A DNA stretch of 64,000 bases from an uncultured Rubripirellula sp. (GTDB lineage: Bacteria; Planctomycetota; Planctomycetia; Pirellulales; Pirellulaceae): assembly GCA_938045805.1 (NCBI GenBank), contig CALIBL010000010.1:1-64000 (forward strand). Reading direction: 5' to 3'. The notes beneath the pieces are model-generated. The model was not told the origin of the DNA. It saw only the letters and a list, made by a program, of their open reading frames with translations, and did not search any database. The translations under genes were made by a program, and so were the position numbers. The stretch's first letter is position 1. The number at the start of each line of letters is the position of its first letter. This document shows, in pieces, positions 39,819-48,992 of this stretch.

Positions 39819-41201
39819 TTATTTCTGCGCTACTACGAATCGATAGGCAGAGTAGGTGGGATCACGACTCTCGAGATATTCTTGGGCGGTAGTGACTTGG
39901 GCGTGTCGATAACCACAATCGGCAAGAAACCCAGAGGGATCGTTGCACCCGAAAATAAATTTCTCCCCAAGTTGCTCCATCCCGTCGACAAATGCGGCAA
40001 TCTCTCGCACTTGCGTGGTGCCATCAACGACATCTGGCGTCACCATATCCGACCATAATCGAGAATCAGGATGCTGGAGTAACTGATTCAGAAGAGTGAG
40101 AATTTCCCGATTCTCTTGCTCGGTGAAGTACATCGAACATCCTTCGTACACTACCGCAGTGGGCAGATGTGGATTGAAGTCGGGGTGCTGCAACAACACC
40201 TTAGCCAAGTCGTCACACTTGAAATCAGCGGCAACCATACGGCGCTGAACCACGGGACGATCTTGAAGTTGGGAGATCACTCTCGTTCTCTCCTCCAGCA
40301 TCTCAGGTAAATCAACCTCGAAGAAGGTTGGACGCCCCAGTTCCTGACACAGTCGAAATGGCCGCATGTCCAATCCTGCACCCATCAACACCACCTGCTG
40401 CAAATTCGGAATCGACAATAACGTTTGATCGATGTGCTTGGTTCTAGCTGCTACGGTTTGCTGAAGATGAGGCAAGATCCCATGCAGGCGTTTGGCTAGC
40501 AGTTCACCGTGCGGACCGGCTGCGTGCTTTTCGTGGGCGCTGTCTAATCGCACAAAGTTTTCATCCGCGGTAGCACGTAAGCCTGCGATCATTCGAGCCG
40601 ACGCCTTTAGCTTGTGCTTGAACAGTGGATTGATGGCCGGCTTTTCTCGCGTTGGCTTGAGTTGAATGGAAGGCTGAGCGAAGTACTTCATCTCGGCCTC
40701 AGCCACAACTTCGTTATTGGAACGAAAAATCACGGGCAACGTTACCAGAACACGCTTACCGGCAAAGTAACGTTGCCGGACCATCTGCGCGGTCTCCTCC
40801 GAGATTTTGCATGTCGCGGTGACGTGTCCGGTGCTGGGGCACTTGTAACGGACATCCATCGCAGCGAGCCATAAAGCAGCTGAATTATCTTCATTGCATG
40901 GATGCACACCAGCAAAAGGAACACCGCGAAGCAGGGTGGCTAGCGCCAGACCACCGGTATAGTCGGCCGATAGCGAAAGGAGAGCCGCCTGATGCGTACC
41001 GTGCTGATTCGTTGTGGCGTGATTCAGGGGCAATTCGGTGGTACAGCACCCCTCTTCAACCTCAGTCACACGCCATCCGGTCCATTGCAAAACCGGAATC
41101 GCCTCGTGAAGCAAACGTGTCATCAACGTTGGATTCACGCGTGTATCGTAATCCTGAGCCCAAGAGATACTGGATTGGCTTTGCTGTGAAACGATCATCA
41201 T
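39819..41201 (-). CDS. Hotdog thioesterase-like domain fused to SAM methyltransferase (PPM1/LCMT-type)
   Basis: From the ATG at 41201 the protein has 460 residues. Residues ~1-190 look like a hotdog domain of the DUF4442/YiiD group (NHATTNQHGTHQAALLSLSADYTGGLAL, then AAMDVRYKCPSTGHVTATC). Residues ~215-455 are a class I SAM methyltransferase of the leucine carboxyl methyltransferase family: motif I VVLMGAGLDMRPFRL, FEVDLPEMLEERTRVI and VVYEGCSMYFTEQENREIL. The order suggests modification of an acyl-carrier or small carboxylic acid, perhaps in secondary metabolism; the substrate is unknown. The frame opens with TTG 75 bases upstream, and an ATG pair at 41201/41198 is preferred. Confidence 0.82.
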   Translation of the reverse strand: MMIVSQQSQSSISWAQDYDTRVNPTLMTRLLHEAIPVLQWTGWRVTEVEEGCCTTELPLNHATTNQHGTHQAALLSLSADYTGGLALATLLRGVPFAGVHPCNEDNSAALWLAAMDVRYKCPSTGHVTATCKISEETAQMVRQRYFAGKRVLVTLPVIFRSNNEVVAEAEMKYFAQPSIQLKPTREKPAINPLFKHKLKASARMIAGLRATADENFVRLDSAHEKHAAGPHGELLAKRLHGILPHLQQTVAARTKHIDQTLLSIPNLQQVVLMGAGLDMRPFRLCQELGRPTFFEVDLPEMLEERTRVISQLQDRPVVQRRMVAADFKCDDLAKVLLQHPDFNPHLPTAVVYEGCSMYFTEQENREILTLLNQLLQHPDSRLWSDMVTPDVVDGTTQVREIAAFVDGMEQLGEKFIFGCNDPSGFLADCGYRHAQVTTAQEYLESRDPTYSAYRFVVAQK

Positions 41202-41627
41202 TTCCCCCGATTTCCTTTGCTCGAAACCATGATGAAATCCAAGATTCGAACATTTCCTAAAAAGTTCGGAATTCAACTAAAGGTTTTTAGCGAGGCCCGA
41301 CACTGATCAATTCTTAGCAGCGGTCGGACACCCTGAATCGATAAAACCGGATAGCTTCAGAAAAGAGATGCAAAGTCGTGGAGATATTTCCGGTGAGTGA
41401 AGGATTAGCAATCTAGGTTTCCAGTGGACTCGTACCACCTTTAACCTATCTACCTCAGTTACGCACCGATTAATCGGCACGATCGCCACAACAAGTCACC
41501 GCGTGCCACGGTGCTGATTGTGAGGATCCGGTTCCGCCATCATGCAAGCCGCTGGTCGTTTTGGGGTAGAGATAACCTCGCTGCATGTCGCTGACGAGGC
41601 GAGAAAATCAGTCAGGTAGCTAACATC
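41202..41627. promoter_or_regulatory. Divergent promoter region between methyltransferase fusion and giant hybrid kinase
   Basis: This 426-base stretch has no protein-like frame and lies between two divergently transcribed genes, so it must hold both promoters. I see no strong inverted repeat; a 5-bp stem (caccg/cggtg near 41500) is too short to mean much. No clear -35/-10 pair could be chosen. Confidence 0.4.
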
Positions 41628-44600
41628 ATGGTCAACCCACAAACCAAGGAGGATCAACTCGAGATTCTTCACGAGTTGTCGGGTGACTCAATTGTTTCCT
41701 GCTATTTAGCTCGTGACCCTGAAACGCAGACCCAACACATTGTGCGTGAGGTTCCGCGAGACCTGTTTGCTGAAAGCGGTTTTGAGAGATTCCAAAACGA
41801 GGCGAGGCTAACCTCAGCCATTCGCTGTAAATCCTACTCCCAGCCTCAAAGGTTTGACATCTCCGACCGTGTCGTTCGGGTTGTCTATCGCTACATCCAA
41901 GGGGAGTCTCTGGCAACTCGTTATCGCCGCCTCCCATTATCCGTTGAGGAAACCATTCGTCTAACGGCTGACCTTCTGGAGGCATTGATTCAAGTGCATC
42001 AAGTGGGCTGTGTCCATCGCGATATCAGGCCTTCCAATATCATCCTTTCTGATGACGGTTCAGCGACACTCTGCGGATACGTTCCCCTTTGGCGTCCAGA
42101 AGTTTTTGGAAACAACAATCGCCTCGGGCAAGATTGCGCTGCGTTCACGTCCCCCGAGTTATCAGGCATCATCGATCACGACATCGGAGAATCATCTGAC
42201 CTCTACTCGGTAGGGTACGTGCTGGATGCCGCGCTCACTGGAGAACCTGCGTTTGATGGAAACGTGAGCGAGATTTTGTATCGGCACATGACGCAAAATC
42301 CTGATCCTCGGAGGTATCCCAACGACACCCCCGCATGCGTCTTGGAGTTCATCACTAAATTAACGCAGAAAGAACCACGAGATCGCTACCAGACCGCTCA
42401 GGCTGCATTATTTGATGCACATCAGATTCAAAAGATTCTCTCGGGCGAATTAATTGAGTCGAGCTTCGTCATCGGCAGCGTGGACCATCGTGAAGAACTG
42501 ATTGACCCAGCCTTTGTGGGCCGAGAAGAAACGGTTCAATGCCTGCGAGACCAGATGAAGTCTGTTCAGAATGGTGAAAGCCGTCGCTGCTTGATCGTAA
42601 GCCCTTCAGGAATCGGGAAAACTAGGCTCCTGACTGAAACCGCAAGAATTGCAGCACGTAGCAACTTTTTCATCCTTCATGGTCGTTGCTCGCAACACGC
42701 CGCACAAGTTCCAAGTGCCCCTTGGTTACAAATGGTGGATCAGTTAGCCAACCACCTCCGCCGACAACCGATCTACCGGGATGAAATCGAAAAACAACTC
42801 GCCGGAAACCAAGAAGAAATCACCATCGCCATGCCAGAATTGGCGAAGGTTTTGGGGTGGGCTGGCGAAGCGATCTCTGGACCTGATGAATCCGGTCAGG
42901 AACGGGTCGTTGATGCATTCACGAAGGTATTTTCAACACTCGGTGGTGACACGAGACCGGTTCTTCTGACGATTGACGATGCCCAGTGGATGGATGATCA
43001 GTCCAAACGCATCTTGTCCGCTGTGAGTCAAATTTCACCCAAGCACCTCAGTCTCCTCGTTTTCAGCCGTCCAGTTGATGATTTACAGACTGAGCTCTAC
43101 CGGCGTTTGAATTCACCAACTCGAATCCATCTCGAATCAATTGACGATACCGCCATCGGCCAGCTTGCTGAATCCATGGCAGGACCGCTGCCGAAAGAGG
43201 CGATCGGGGTTGTTCAGCAGTATGCTGAGGGAAGTCCCTTCATGGCAACCGCCGTCCTGCGCGGCATGGTGGAATCCGGTGTACTCACAATCAAACATAA
43301 GCGTTGGCGGATTGACACGGAGAAACTTTCCACCTTTCAAGCAGCGGAAGATGCCGGTCAGATTCTTTCGGAACGGCTATCTCAACTACCCGAGGCAGCC
43401 AAGCGGTTTATGATTGCAGCTGCGGTGATTGGCAAGGACTTTAACAGCGACGCGGCAACGGAACTCGCCGGCATGTCCACTGAGCAAACCGCAAGTATTC
43501 TGCAAACGGTTCGCAGGCAACGCCTTGTTTGGACAAGACCCGACAGTACCATTTCATTCGTCCATGATAAAATCCGGGAGACCCTTCTGAAGGGAACCTC
43601 CGAAGAAGTGATCAGGAGAATGCATGGTGATTACGGAGACCACCTCGAGACGACCGCACCTTCGCGAGTCTTTGACCTAGCCTATCATTTCGATGCAGCC
43701 AATCTTCATCAACGTGCACTGCCTCACTCAATCAAGGCCGCTGAACTGGCTCGCAAAAGCTTTTCGCTAGCCAGCGCTGAATCTCAACTCAGCATCAGTA
43801 TTCGGGCTTTTAAGTTCGCCACTGAGCGAGTTCGCCATCAGGTGGAAATGATGATGGCTGATGTGTTACTACTGCAAGGCGAGTATGACGGTTGTCAGGT
43901 TTGGCTCGACAAGGCTTCTCAATCCGCTTCAACAAAACTAGAAAAAGCGGCCACGTCTCTAAAACAGGGTGATCTATTCTTCAAACGAGGCAACAAAGAT
44001 CACGCCACGCTTCGGTACGAGGATTCGCTTCGGCAACTCGGGCATCGCATTGAAAACGGACACATCTCCAAATGGTGGAACTTGCTGCGTGAAATCGCTC
44101 AGCAGGGCAAACACACACTGTTTCCCGCGACACGCGGGCGGAAAGGGGAACTAGCCGACCCTGCAGATGCAATGGTATTGTCACTCCATAGTCGCGTGGC
44201 GCACGTCTATTGGTACACCAAAGACAAATATCAAACACTATGGGCTCACCTGCGAGGACTCAATCTCGCGGAGCATTATCAGCCCACTGCGCAGCTTGCG
44301 CAGTGCTACTCCGAACACGCACCAGGGATGACGCTGCTGCGTTGGGAATCGCGAGGCTTGAGATACGCAAAAAAGTCGTTGCAGATTCGCCAGTCACTCA
44401 ACGACATATGGGGACAAGGACAATCACGCAACTACCTGAGCATTTTCCATTACTCGTTTTCACAGTTTGACCAGTGCGTGACACAGGCCAGACAAGCTGT
44501 CGAAATCCTTGAACGCACCGGCGACTATTGGGAAGTACACATTGGCCGCTACCAACTCGCAGCAGCCCTCTATCGCCTAGGCCGAATGGAGGAGGCTGTT

Positions 44601-47507
44601 GAACAGGCAAAGATCAACTACGAATCGGCAAAGCGTCGAGGCGATTATCAGGCGACTGGGAATGCTGTCGACGTCTGGGCGCGCGCCTCGCTTGGCTCGA
44701 TCCCTGACGATGTAATTCAGCAAGAGCTTGCAAGAGACATCCATGACCACCAGCGGTATTGCCAAGTGAAATTAGCCGAAGGCATTAAGGCATTTCATCA
44801 AGGACAATTTGAAAAATCAATCGACAGCCTTCGCGGTGCAATTGGGAAACTTGAACAGGCAAAAGTAACCAACACCTACACAAGCCCACTCTACCCGTGG
44901 CTCTGTACTGCCCTGCGTCGTCAACTGCAGGTCAACTCGCCGCAAACCCCTGCTGGATTCAACTTTGCGGTCAAGCAACTTTGGCAAGCCAATCGAAAAG
45001 CGTTGAAGATTGCTAAACAGTTCACTAACGAAGCGCCGCACGTTTACCGAGAGTACGCTGCATGCTGCGCAATCTCAGGTAGGTATCGCAAATCGCAAAG
45101 GTTCTTTGCAAAGAGCCTCCGAGTTGCAAAACTTCAATCTGCTGAATTTGAATCGGCAGAGACCATTCGGCTACGTCAACAGTTTGCGATGGAACTTGAC
45201 TGGAAGACCGATCCAAACGAAATCAAGCAAGCTAATGACTATGTGTCTCGAGTCCAGCTTGCCGTCTCCAATCACGACCCGACCAAATCCATCTCGCTCC
45301 TTGATCGCTTCGGATCACTTCTGGAAGTTGGGCGTGAAATTTCAACCAGCATCCTGCCCGATGAGATCCACCGTACTGCCTGTGAGGCGGCACAGCGAAT
45401 CTTGAGGGTAGAGGAAGTTTGCTTGGTCAACGTGGATCCCGATGGCGAAGCTATCAGTACCTTTCCGAGTGACTCAGCATTTGACCCAGCAATCATCAAC
45501 GATACCGCTCACCAAAATAGGACCGTAATCGCTGAACAGGCATGTCACACAAGGTACGGCATTAGCGTAGAGCGGCACGGCAGCTTTCTTTGCAGCCCCA
45601 TCATTGTCGGTGGCAGAATCACCTCTTATCTCTACCTCACCAACACGAGGTTTCGCGGTATCTTCGGAGAAGACGAACTGCGGATTGCCAACTACATCAC
45701 CACCGCAACGGGCGCTGCACTTGAAAAGGCTGAAGGCTTCGTTCAACTACGTGACCTCAACCTCAATCTCGAAAAGAAAGTTGAAGACCGAACCGCCGCA
45801 GTCGTGGAACGCTCGCAGGAACTCGAGCAGACCGCAATTCAACTCACCGCAGCACAAGAAAAACTCGAGATTGCAAAAAATGCTGCCGAAGCAGCCAACG
45901 AAGCGAAAAGCAGTTTCTTAGCGAGAATGAGTCATGAAATCCGCACGCCAATCGCAGCGGTTCTCGGATTTACCGAACTACTACTCCGTGGGTTGATCCA
46001 AGATCCCAAAGAACAGAATCGCCATTTGGAAACGATTCATTCCAATGGCAAACATCTACTTCACCTACTCAATGAAATCCTCGATCTGTCCAAGATTGAA
46101 GCTGACCAAGTGGAAATTGAAAGTGTTGCCTGTTCCCCCTCTGGTCTTATCGGTGAGGTCATTGCTTCATTCCAATCACAAGCATACGCGAAGTCGATTG
46201 GCCTCGAGTTTGATGCACTCAGCTCGGTGCCCGAGACGATTCTGAGTGATCCCACTCGAATCCGACAGATCACCACCAACCTGATTGGCAATGCCATTAA
46301 GTTCACCGACTCAGGCAAAGTCTCGGTGGATTTGGAATCGAAGTTCCTTGATGAAAAGACAGCGAGTGTTCGGATCACGGTTCGCGACACGGGGATTGGA
46401 ATGTCCCCTGAGCAGATGGCAAAGATCTTTGAACCGTTTACGCAAGCAGACACTTCCACCACTCGAAAATACGGCGGAACGGGATTGGGGCTTTCCATCA
46501 GCAAAGGGCTCGCGGAACGATTGGGCGGGTCCCTTGAGTTAGAGAGTGAACTTGATCGAGGAACTCAAATTACGCTCACGCTGCCGGTTTCCCTACCAAC
46601 TCAATCAAAAACACTTACTGCAAGGAAAGCGAGAGAGAGTGCGTTTGAATCACAAGTTCAAGAATTCACCAAAGTCGACCTGAAAACAATTCACGTCCTT
46701 GTCGTTGACGATCAACCAACGAATCGAGACTTACTGGAGCTTTTACTCTCGGATGCCGGCGCACAGGTCACGACGGCTAGTGATGGCCAGCAAGCGATTC
46801 AGCTGGGCTTGGATCCGACCTGCCAGCCTGACGTGATCTTGTTGGACATGCAAATGCCTCTAGTTGACGGCTACACCGCTGCGCGGAGTCTAAGAAAGAA
46901 AGGTTTTGAAAAACCAATTATTGCGATGACTGCGAACGCCATGCGCGGTGACGATCAAAAATGCAAACAAGCTGGCTGCTCCAACTACCTACCCAAGCCA
47001 CTTGATCTCAATCAACTCCTCCTGATGATTCAGTCCTGTTGCGAGCACAAGACAACACGGACTGATAATCAAAATCACAAGGAGGGACCAACCATCGATC
47101 CGGTATCGACACCGGTTTCTGTCAACCAAAGCACCGTCTCGCTCCCCGCTTTACCTCGCTCTGACTCCGAGTTACTACCCAAAAATTGGCTTCGTGAATT
47201 TGCGTGTGAGCTGATCGATCGAGTCACCGACGAACTCCCTCAATTGATCAACGCTTATGAGACGGGCGACCTGACCGAAGTCGCAAGACTGGCGCACTGG
47301 ATGAAGGGGTCCGGTGGAACTGTCGGCCTGCCACAATTAACCAACCTCGCTATCCAATGTGAGAAGGCGATACAGGACGAACAAGAAAAAGAAATCTTGG
47401 AAACGATTCAAGAAATCAACATGTTCGTCGAGAAAGTCAACAAAGAGCGAGACGAAAATATCTTCCGCCCAGCACCGGCTTGCGATCAAACGCCTCAGCA
47501 GCGATGA
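41628..47507 (+). CDS. Giant hybrid sensor: kinase-like domain, AAA ATPase, TPR, GAF, histidine kinase, receiver, Hpt
   Basis: The 1959-residue protein runs in order: a Ser/Thr kinase-like domain (~10-270), a STAND-type ATPase (Walker A SPSGIGKTR near 325, VLLTIDDAQWMD near 446), a long TPR-like helical region (~690-1200), a GAF domain (~1221-1371), coiled coil, HisKA with phosphorylatable His1436 in MSHEIRTP, HATPase_c (NLIGNAIKF, DTGIGM, GGTGLGLSIS), a receiver with Asp1740 and an Hpt domain with His1890. The kinase-like part appears inactive: the Gly-rich loop is lost, the ATP Lys is Arg40 and DFG is GYV at 150-152. The histidine-kinase phosphorelay looks complete. No response-regulator gene is adjacent. 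Confidence 0.93.
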   Translation: MVNPQTKEDQLEILHELSGDSIVSCYLARDPETQTQHIVREVPRDLFAESGFERFQNEARLTSAIRCKSYSQPQRFDISDRVVRVVYRYIQGESLATRYRRLPLSVEETIRLTADLLEALIQVHQVGCVHRDIRPSNIILSDDGSATLCGYVPLWRPEVFGNNNRLGQDCAAFTSPELSGIIDHDIGESSDLYSVGYVLDAALTGEPAFDGNVSEILYRHMTQNPDPRRYPNDTPACVLEFITKLTQKEPRDRYQTAQAALFDAHQIQKILSGELIESSFVIGSVDHREELIDPAFVGREETVQCLRDQMKSVQNGESRRCLIVSPSGIGKTRLLTETARIAARSNFFILHGRCSQHAAQVPSAPWLQMVDQLANHLRRQPIYRDEIEKQLAGNQEEITIAMPELAKVLGWAGEAISGPDESGQERVVDAFTKVFSTLGGDTRPVLLTIDDAQWMDDQSKRILSAVSQISPKHLSLLVFSRPVDDLQTELYRRLNSPTRIHLESIDDTAIGQLAESMAGPLPKEAIGVVQQYAEGSPFMATAVLRGMVESGVLTIKHKRWRIDTEKLSTFQAAEDAGQILSERLSQLPEAAKRFMIAAAVIGKDFNSDAATELAGMSTEQTASILQTVRRQRLVWTRPDSTISFVHDKIRETLLKGTSEEVIRRMHGDYGDHLETTAPSRVFDLAYHFDAANLHQRALPHSIKAAELARKSFSLASAESQLSISIRAFKFATERVRHQVEMMMADVLLLQGEYDGCQVWLDKASQSASTKLEKAATSLKQGDLFFKRGNKDHATLRYEDSLRQLGHRIENGHISKWWNLLREIAQQGKHTLFPATRGRKGELADPADAMVLSLHSRVAHVYWYTKDKYQTLWAHLRGLNLAEHYQPTAQLAQCYSEHAPGMTLLRWESRGLRYAKKSLQIRQSLNDIWGQGQSRNYLSIFHYSFSQFDQCVTQARQAVEILERTGDYWEVHIGRYQLAAALYRLGRMEEAVEQAKINYESAKRRGDYQATGNAVDVWARASLGSIPDDVIQQELARDIHDHQRYCQVKLAEGIKAFHQGQFEKSIDSLRGAIGKLEQAKVTNTYTSPLYPWLCTALRRQLQVNSPQTPAGFNFAVKQLWQANRKALKIAKQFTNEAPHVYREYAACCAISGRYRKSQRFFAKSLRVAKLQSAEFESAETIRLRQQFAMELDWKTDPNEIKQANDYVSRVQLAVSNHDPTKSISLLDRFGSLLEVGREISTSILPDEIHRTACEAAQRILRVEEVCLVNVDPDGEAISTFPSDSAFDPAIINDTAHQNRTVIAEQACHTRYGISVERHGSFLCSPIIVGGRITSYLYLTNTRFRGIFGEDELRIANYITTATGAALEKAEGFVQLRDLNLNLEKKVEDRTAAVVERSQELEQTAIQLTAAQEKLEIAKNAAEAANEAKSSFLARMSHEIRTPIAAVLGFTELLLRGLIQDPKEQNRHLETIHSNGKHLLHLLNEILDLSKIEADQVEIESVACSPSGLIGEVIASFQSQAYAKSIGLEFDALSSVPETILSDPTRIRQITTNLIGNAIKFTDSGKVSVDLESKFLDEKTASVRITVRDTGIGMSPEQMAKIFEPFTQADTSTTRKYGGTGLGLSISKGLAERLGGSLELESELDRGTQITLTLPVSLPTQSKTLTARKARESAFESQVQEFTKVDLKTIHVLVVDDQPTNRDLLELLLSDAGAQVTTASDGQQAIQLGLDPTCQPDVILLDMQMPLVDGYTAARSLRKKGFEKPIIAMTANAMRGDDQKCKQAGCSNYLPKPLDLNQLLLMIQSCCEHKTTRTDNQNHKEGPTIDPVSTPVSVNQSTVSLPALPRSDSELLPKNWLREFACELIDRVTDELPQLINAYETGDLTEVARLAHWMKGSGGTVGLPQLTNLAIQCEKAIQDEQEKEILETIQEINMFVEKVNKERDENIFRPAPACDQTPQQR

Positions 47508-47657
47508 TCACTCAATCATCTGAGCCTGTTTGATCGATCTGTGTCCTTTGGTTCTGCTGAGTCATTGATTGCGTTGAGCCCATCGATTGTGATGGACTAT
47601 TTTTGGGCAATGACGGTCAAACACTCATCCCAAGCATTTTTGAAGTGGTCGACCATC

Positions 47658-48947
47658 ATGGCAATTCCCCCTTGGACCTACGAACTGTTACGCCGCGGCA
47701 TCGCTGATGTCGCCCGCCGCGCACACGATACGGATGCGGTTGAAAGAATCAAGCAGCAGGCGAGTGAACTGCTGCAAGATCTACCTGAAGCAGCGGCAAA
47801 AGGGATCGACGCGGTCATTAAAAAAACGGAGAGCGGGAGAAAGAGCGTTGAGAAATGGACGAAGAGGCAAACGCACGACAGCAGCCCCATTATCAACGCC
47901 AGCGGCACCCTGCTTAACCCCAAAGGAACTGGGGTGACGATGGCTAGTCAAGTCATTGAACTTGGTGAAGAAGTAATCGGTGGTGATATCAATCAACAGG
48001 TCATCAACCGTCGAGTATTCGATCAGCGATTACAGCGACTGATAGCGTCCAAAGATCACTCTCATGCCATCTGTATCGCTGCCAGCTCCGCTGCTGCCAT
48101 CACTTCGATCGCAATGCTAAACCCAAATGCGACGTTCTATCTCCGTCGATCGCAGATAGAAAACCATGATCTTGGCCAATCACTTCAACATCAACTTGAT
48201 TCTCTCGTGAAGGTAGAAATCCTTGAAGACGATCCAACTGCCTCAAACCGACAACCGTTGGATGCCTCTTCCTTTGAATTGGTGATTCAGGATGGATGCG
48301 AGGAAAAACTGGAACGTGACCCAGTCGACGATCACCAGCGGATCTTGATTGCTAACACCTGTATGTTTTCCGTTGCCCTGGGTCATCAAATCCCCAACTG
48401 CCAAACCTTGCTCCAATACGGTTTTGACTGGTTGATCGTACCGGGAAATGGACTTTTCGGAGGCCCGCCTTGCGGGGTTGTTGTCGGACCGAAACCTGAC
48501 GTGGAGAAGCTTCAATGTCACCCGATATGGTCTTCCGTTGAAGCAAAGGAAAACACCTTGCTGATGATGTTAATGACTTTGGAAATGGAGTCATCCCAGC
48601 CTGACGCGATCCCAATCATTGGGTTACTGAAGACCAGCTTGGACAACATTCGATCGCGCTCCGAACGAATCGCCACTCGAATTGGAGCGAACGAAAAAAT
48701 CGCTGAATGCCAAATCATGGATAGCGAGGCATCTGTCTCGTCTGGGGCTCCTTGGAAAATCCCTTCGCAAAGCCTGCGTCTTCGCCACAAAACCCTTCAA
48801 GCCAAGCAGTGGTCGAACCAACTAGCAGAGGAGCACCCTCTGATCCTCACTACCTGCGATGATGAGTATCTCTACTTGGATCTCCGATGGGTTGATCCTT
48901 CACATGACGCCCAACTCGGCCAAATCATCGGTGGCCCAATTCAATGA
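47658..48947 (+). CDS. SelA-like protein lacking the PLP lysine
   Basis: From the ATG at 47658 (429 residues) the protein follows the fold pattern of selenocysteine synthase SelA and related PLP enzymes: PIINASGTLLNPKG, then AICIAASSAAAITSIAML, ILIANTCMFSVALGH, and the active-site region FDWLIVPGNGLFGGPPCGVVVG. In true SelA this last region reads GDKLLGGPQAG with Lys forming the PLP Schiff base; here the aligned residue is Gly265. The family's PLP chemistry is therefore probably lost. The frame is open further upstream to 47541, without family similarity. It lies 150 bases after the giant sensor gene, on the same strand. Function is unknown. Confidence 0.8.
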   Translation: MAIPPWTYELLRRGIADVARRAHDTDAVERIKQQASELLQDLPEAAAKGIDAVIKKTESGRKSVEKWTKRQTHDSSPIINASGTLLNPKGTGVTMASQVIELGEEVIGGDINQQVINRRVFDQRLQRLIASKDHSHAICIAASSAAAITSIAMLNPNATFYLRRSQIENHDLGQSLQHQLDSLVKVEILEDDPTASNRQPLDASSFELVIQDGCEEKLERDPVDDHQRILIANTCMFSVALGHQIPNCQTLLQYGFDWLIVPGNGLFGGPPCGVVVGPKPDVEKLQCHPIWSSVEAKENTLLMMLMTLEMESSQPDAIPIIGLLKTSLDNIRSRSERIATRIGANEKIAECQIMDSEASVSSGAPWKIPSQSLRLRHKTLQAKQWSNQLAEEHPLILTTCDDEYLYLDLRWVDPSHDAQLGQIIGGPIQ

Positions 48948-48992
48948 TCAAACCTTCTCACTGAGAAGCCTTAAGAACAATGACTGAAATAA

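Noticed and set aside
46061..46504. 147-residue minus-strand frame within the giant kinase gene
   Set aside because: Lies opposite the HATPase motifs of a 1959-residue coding frame.
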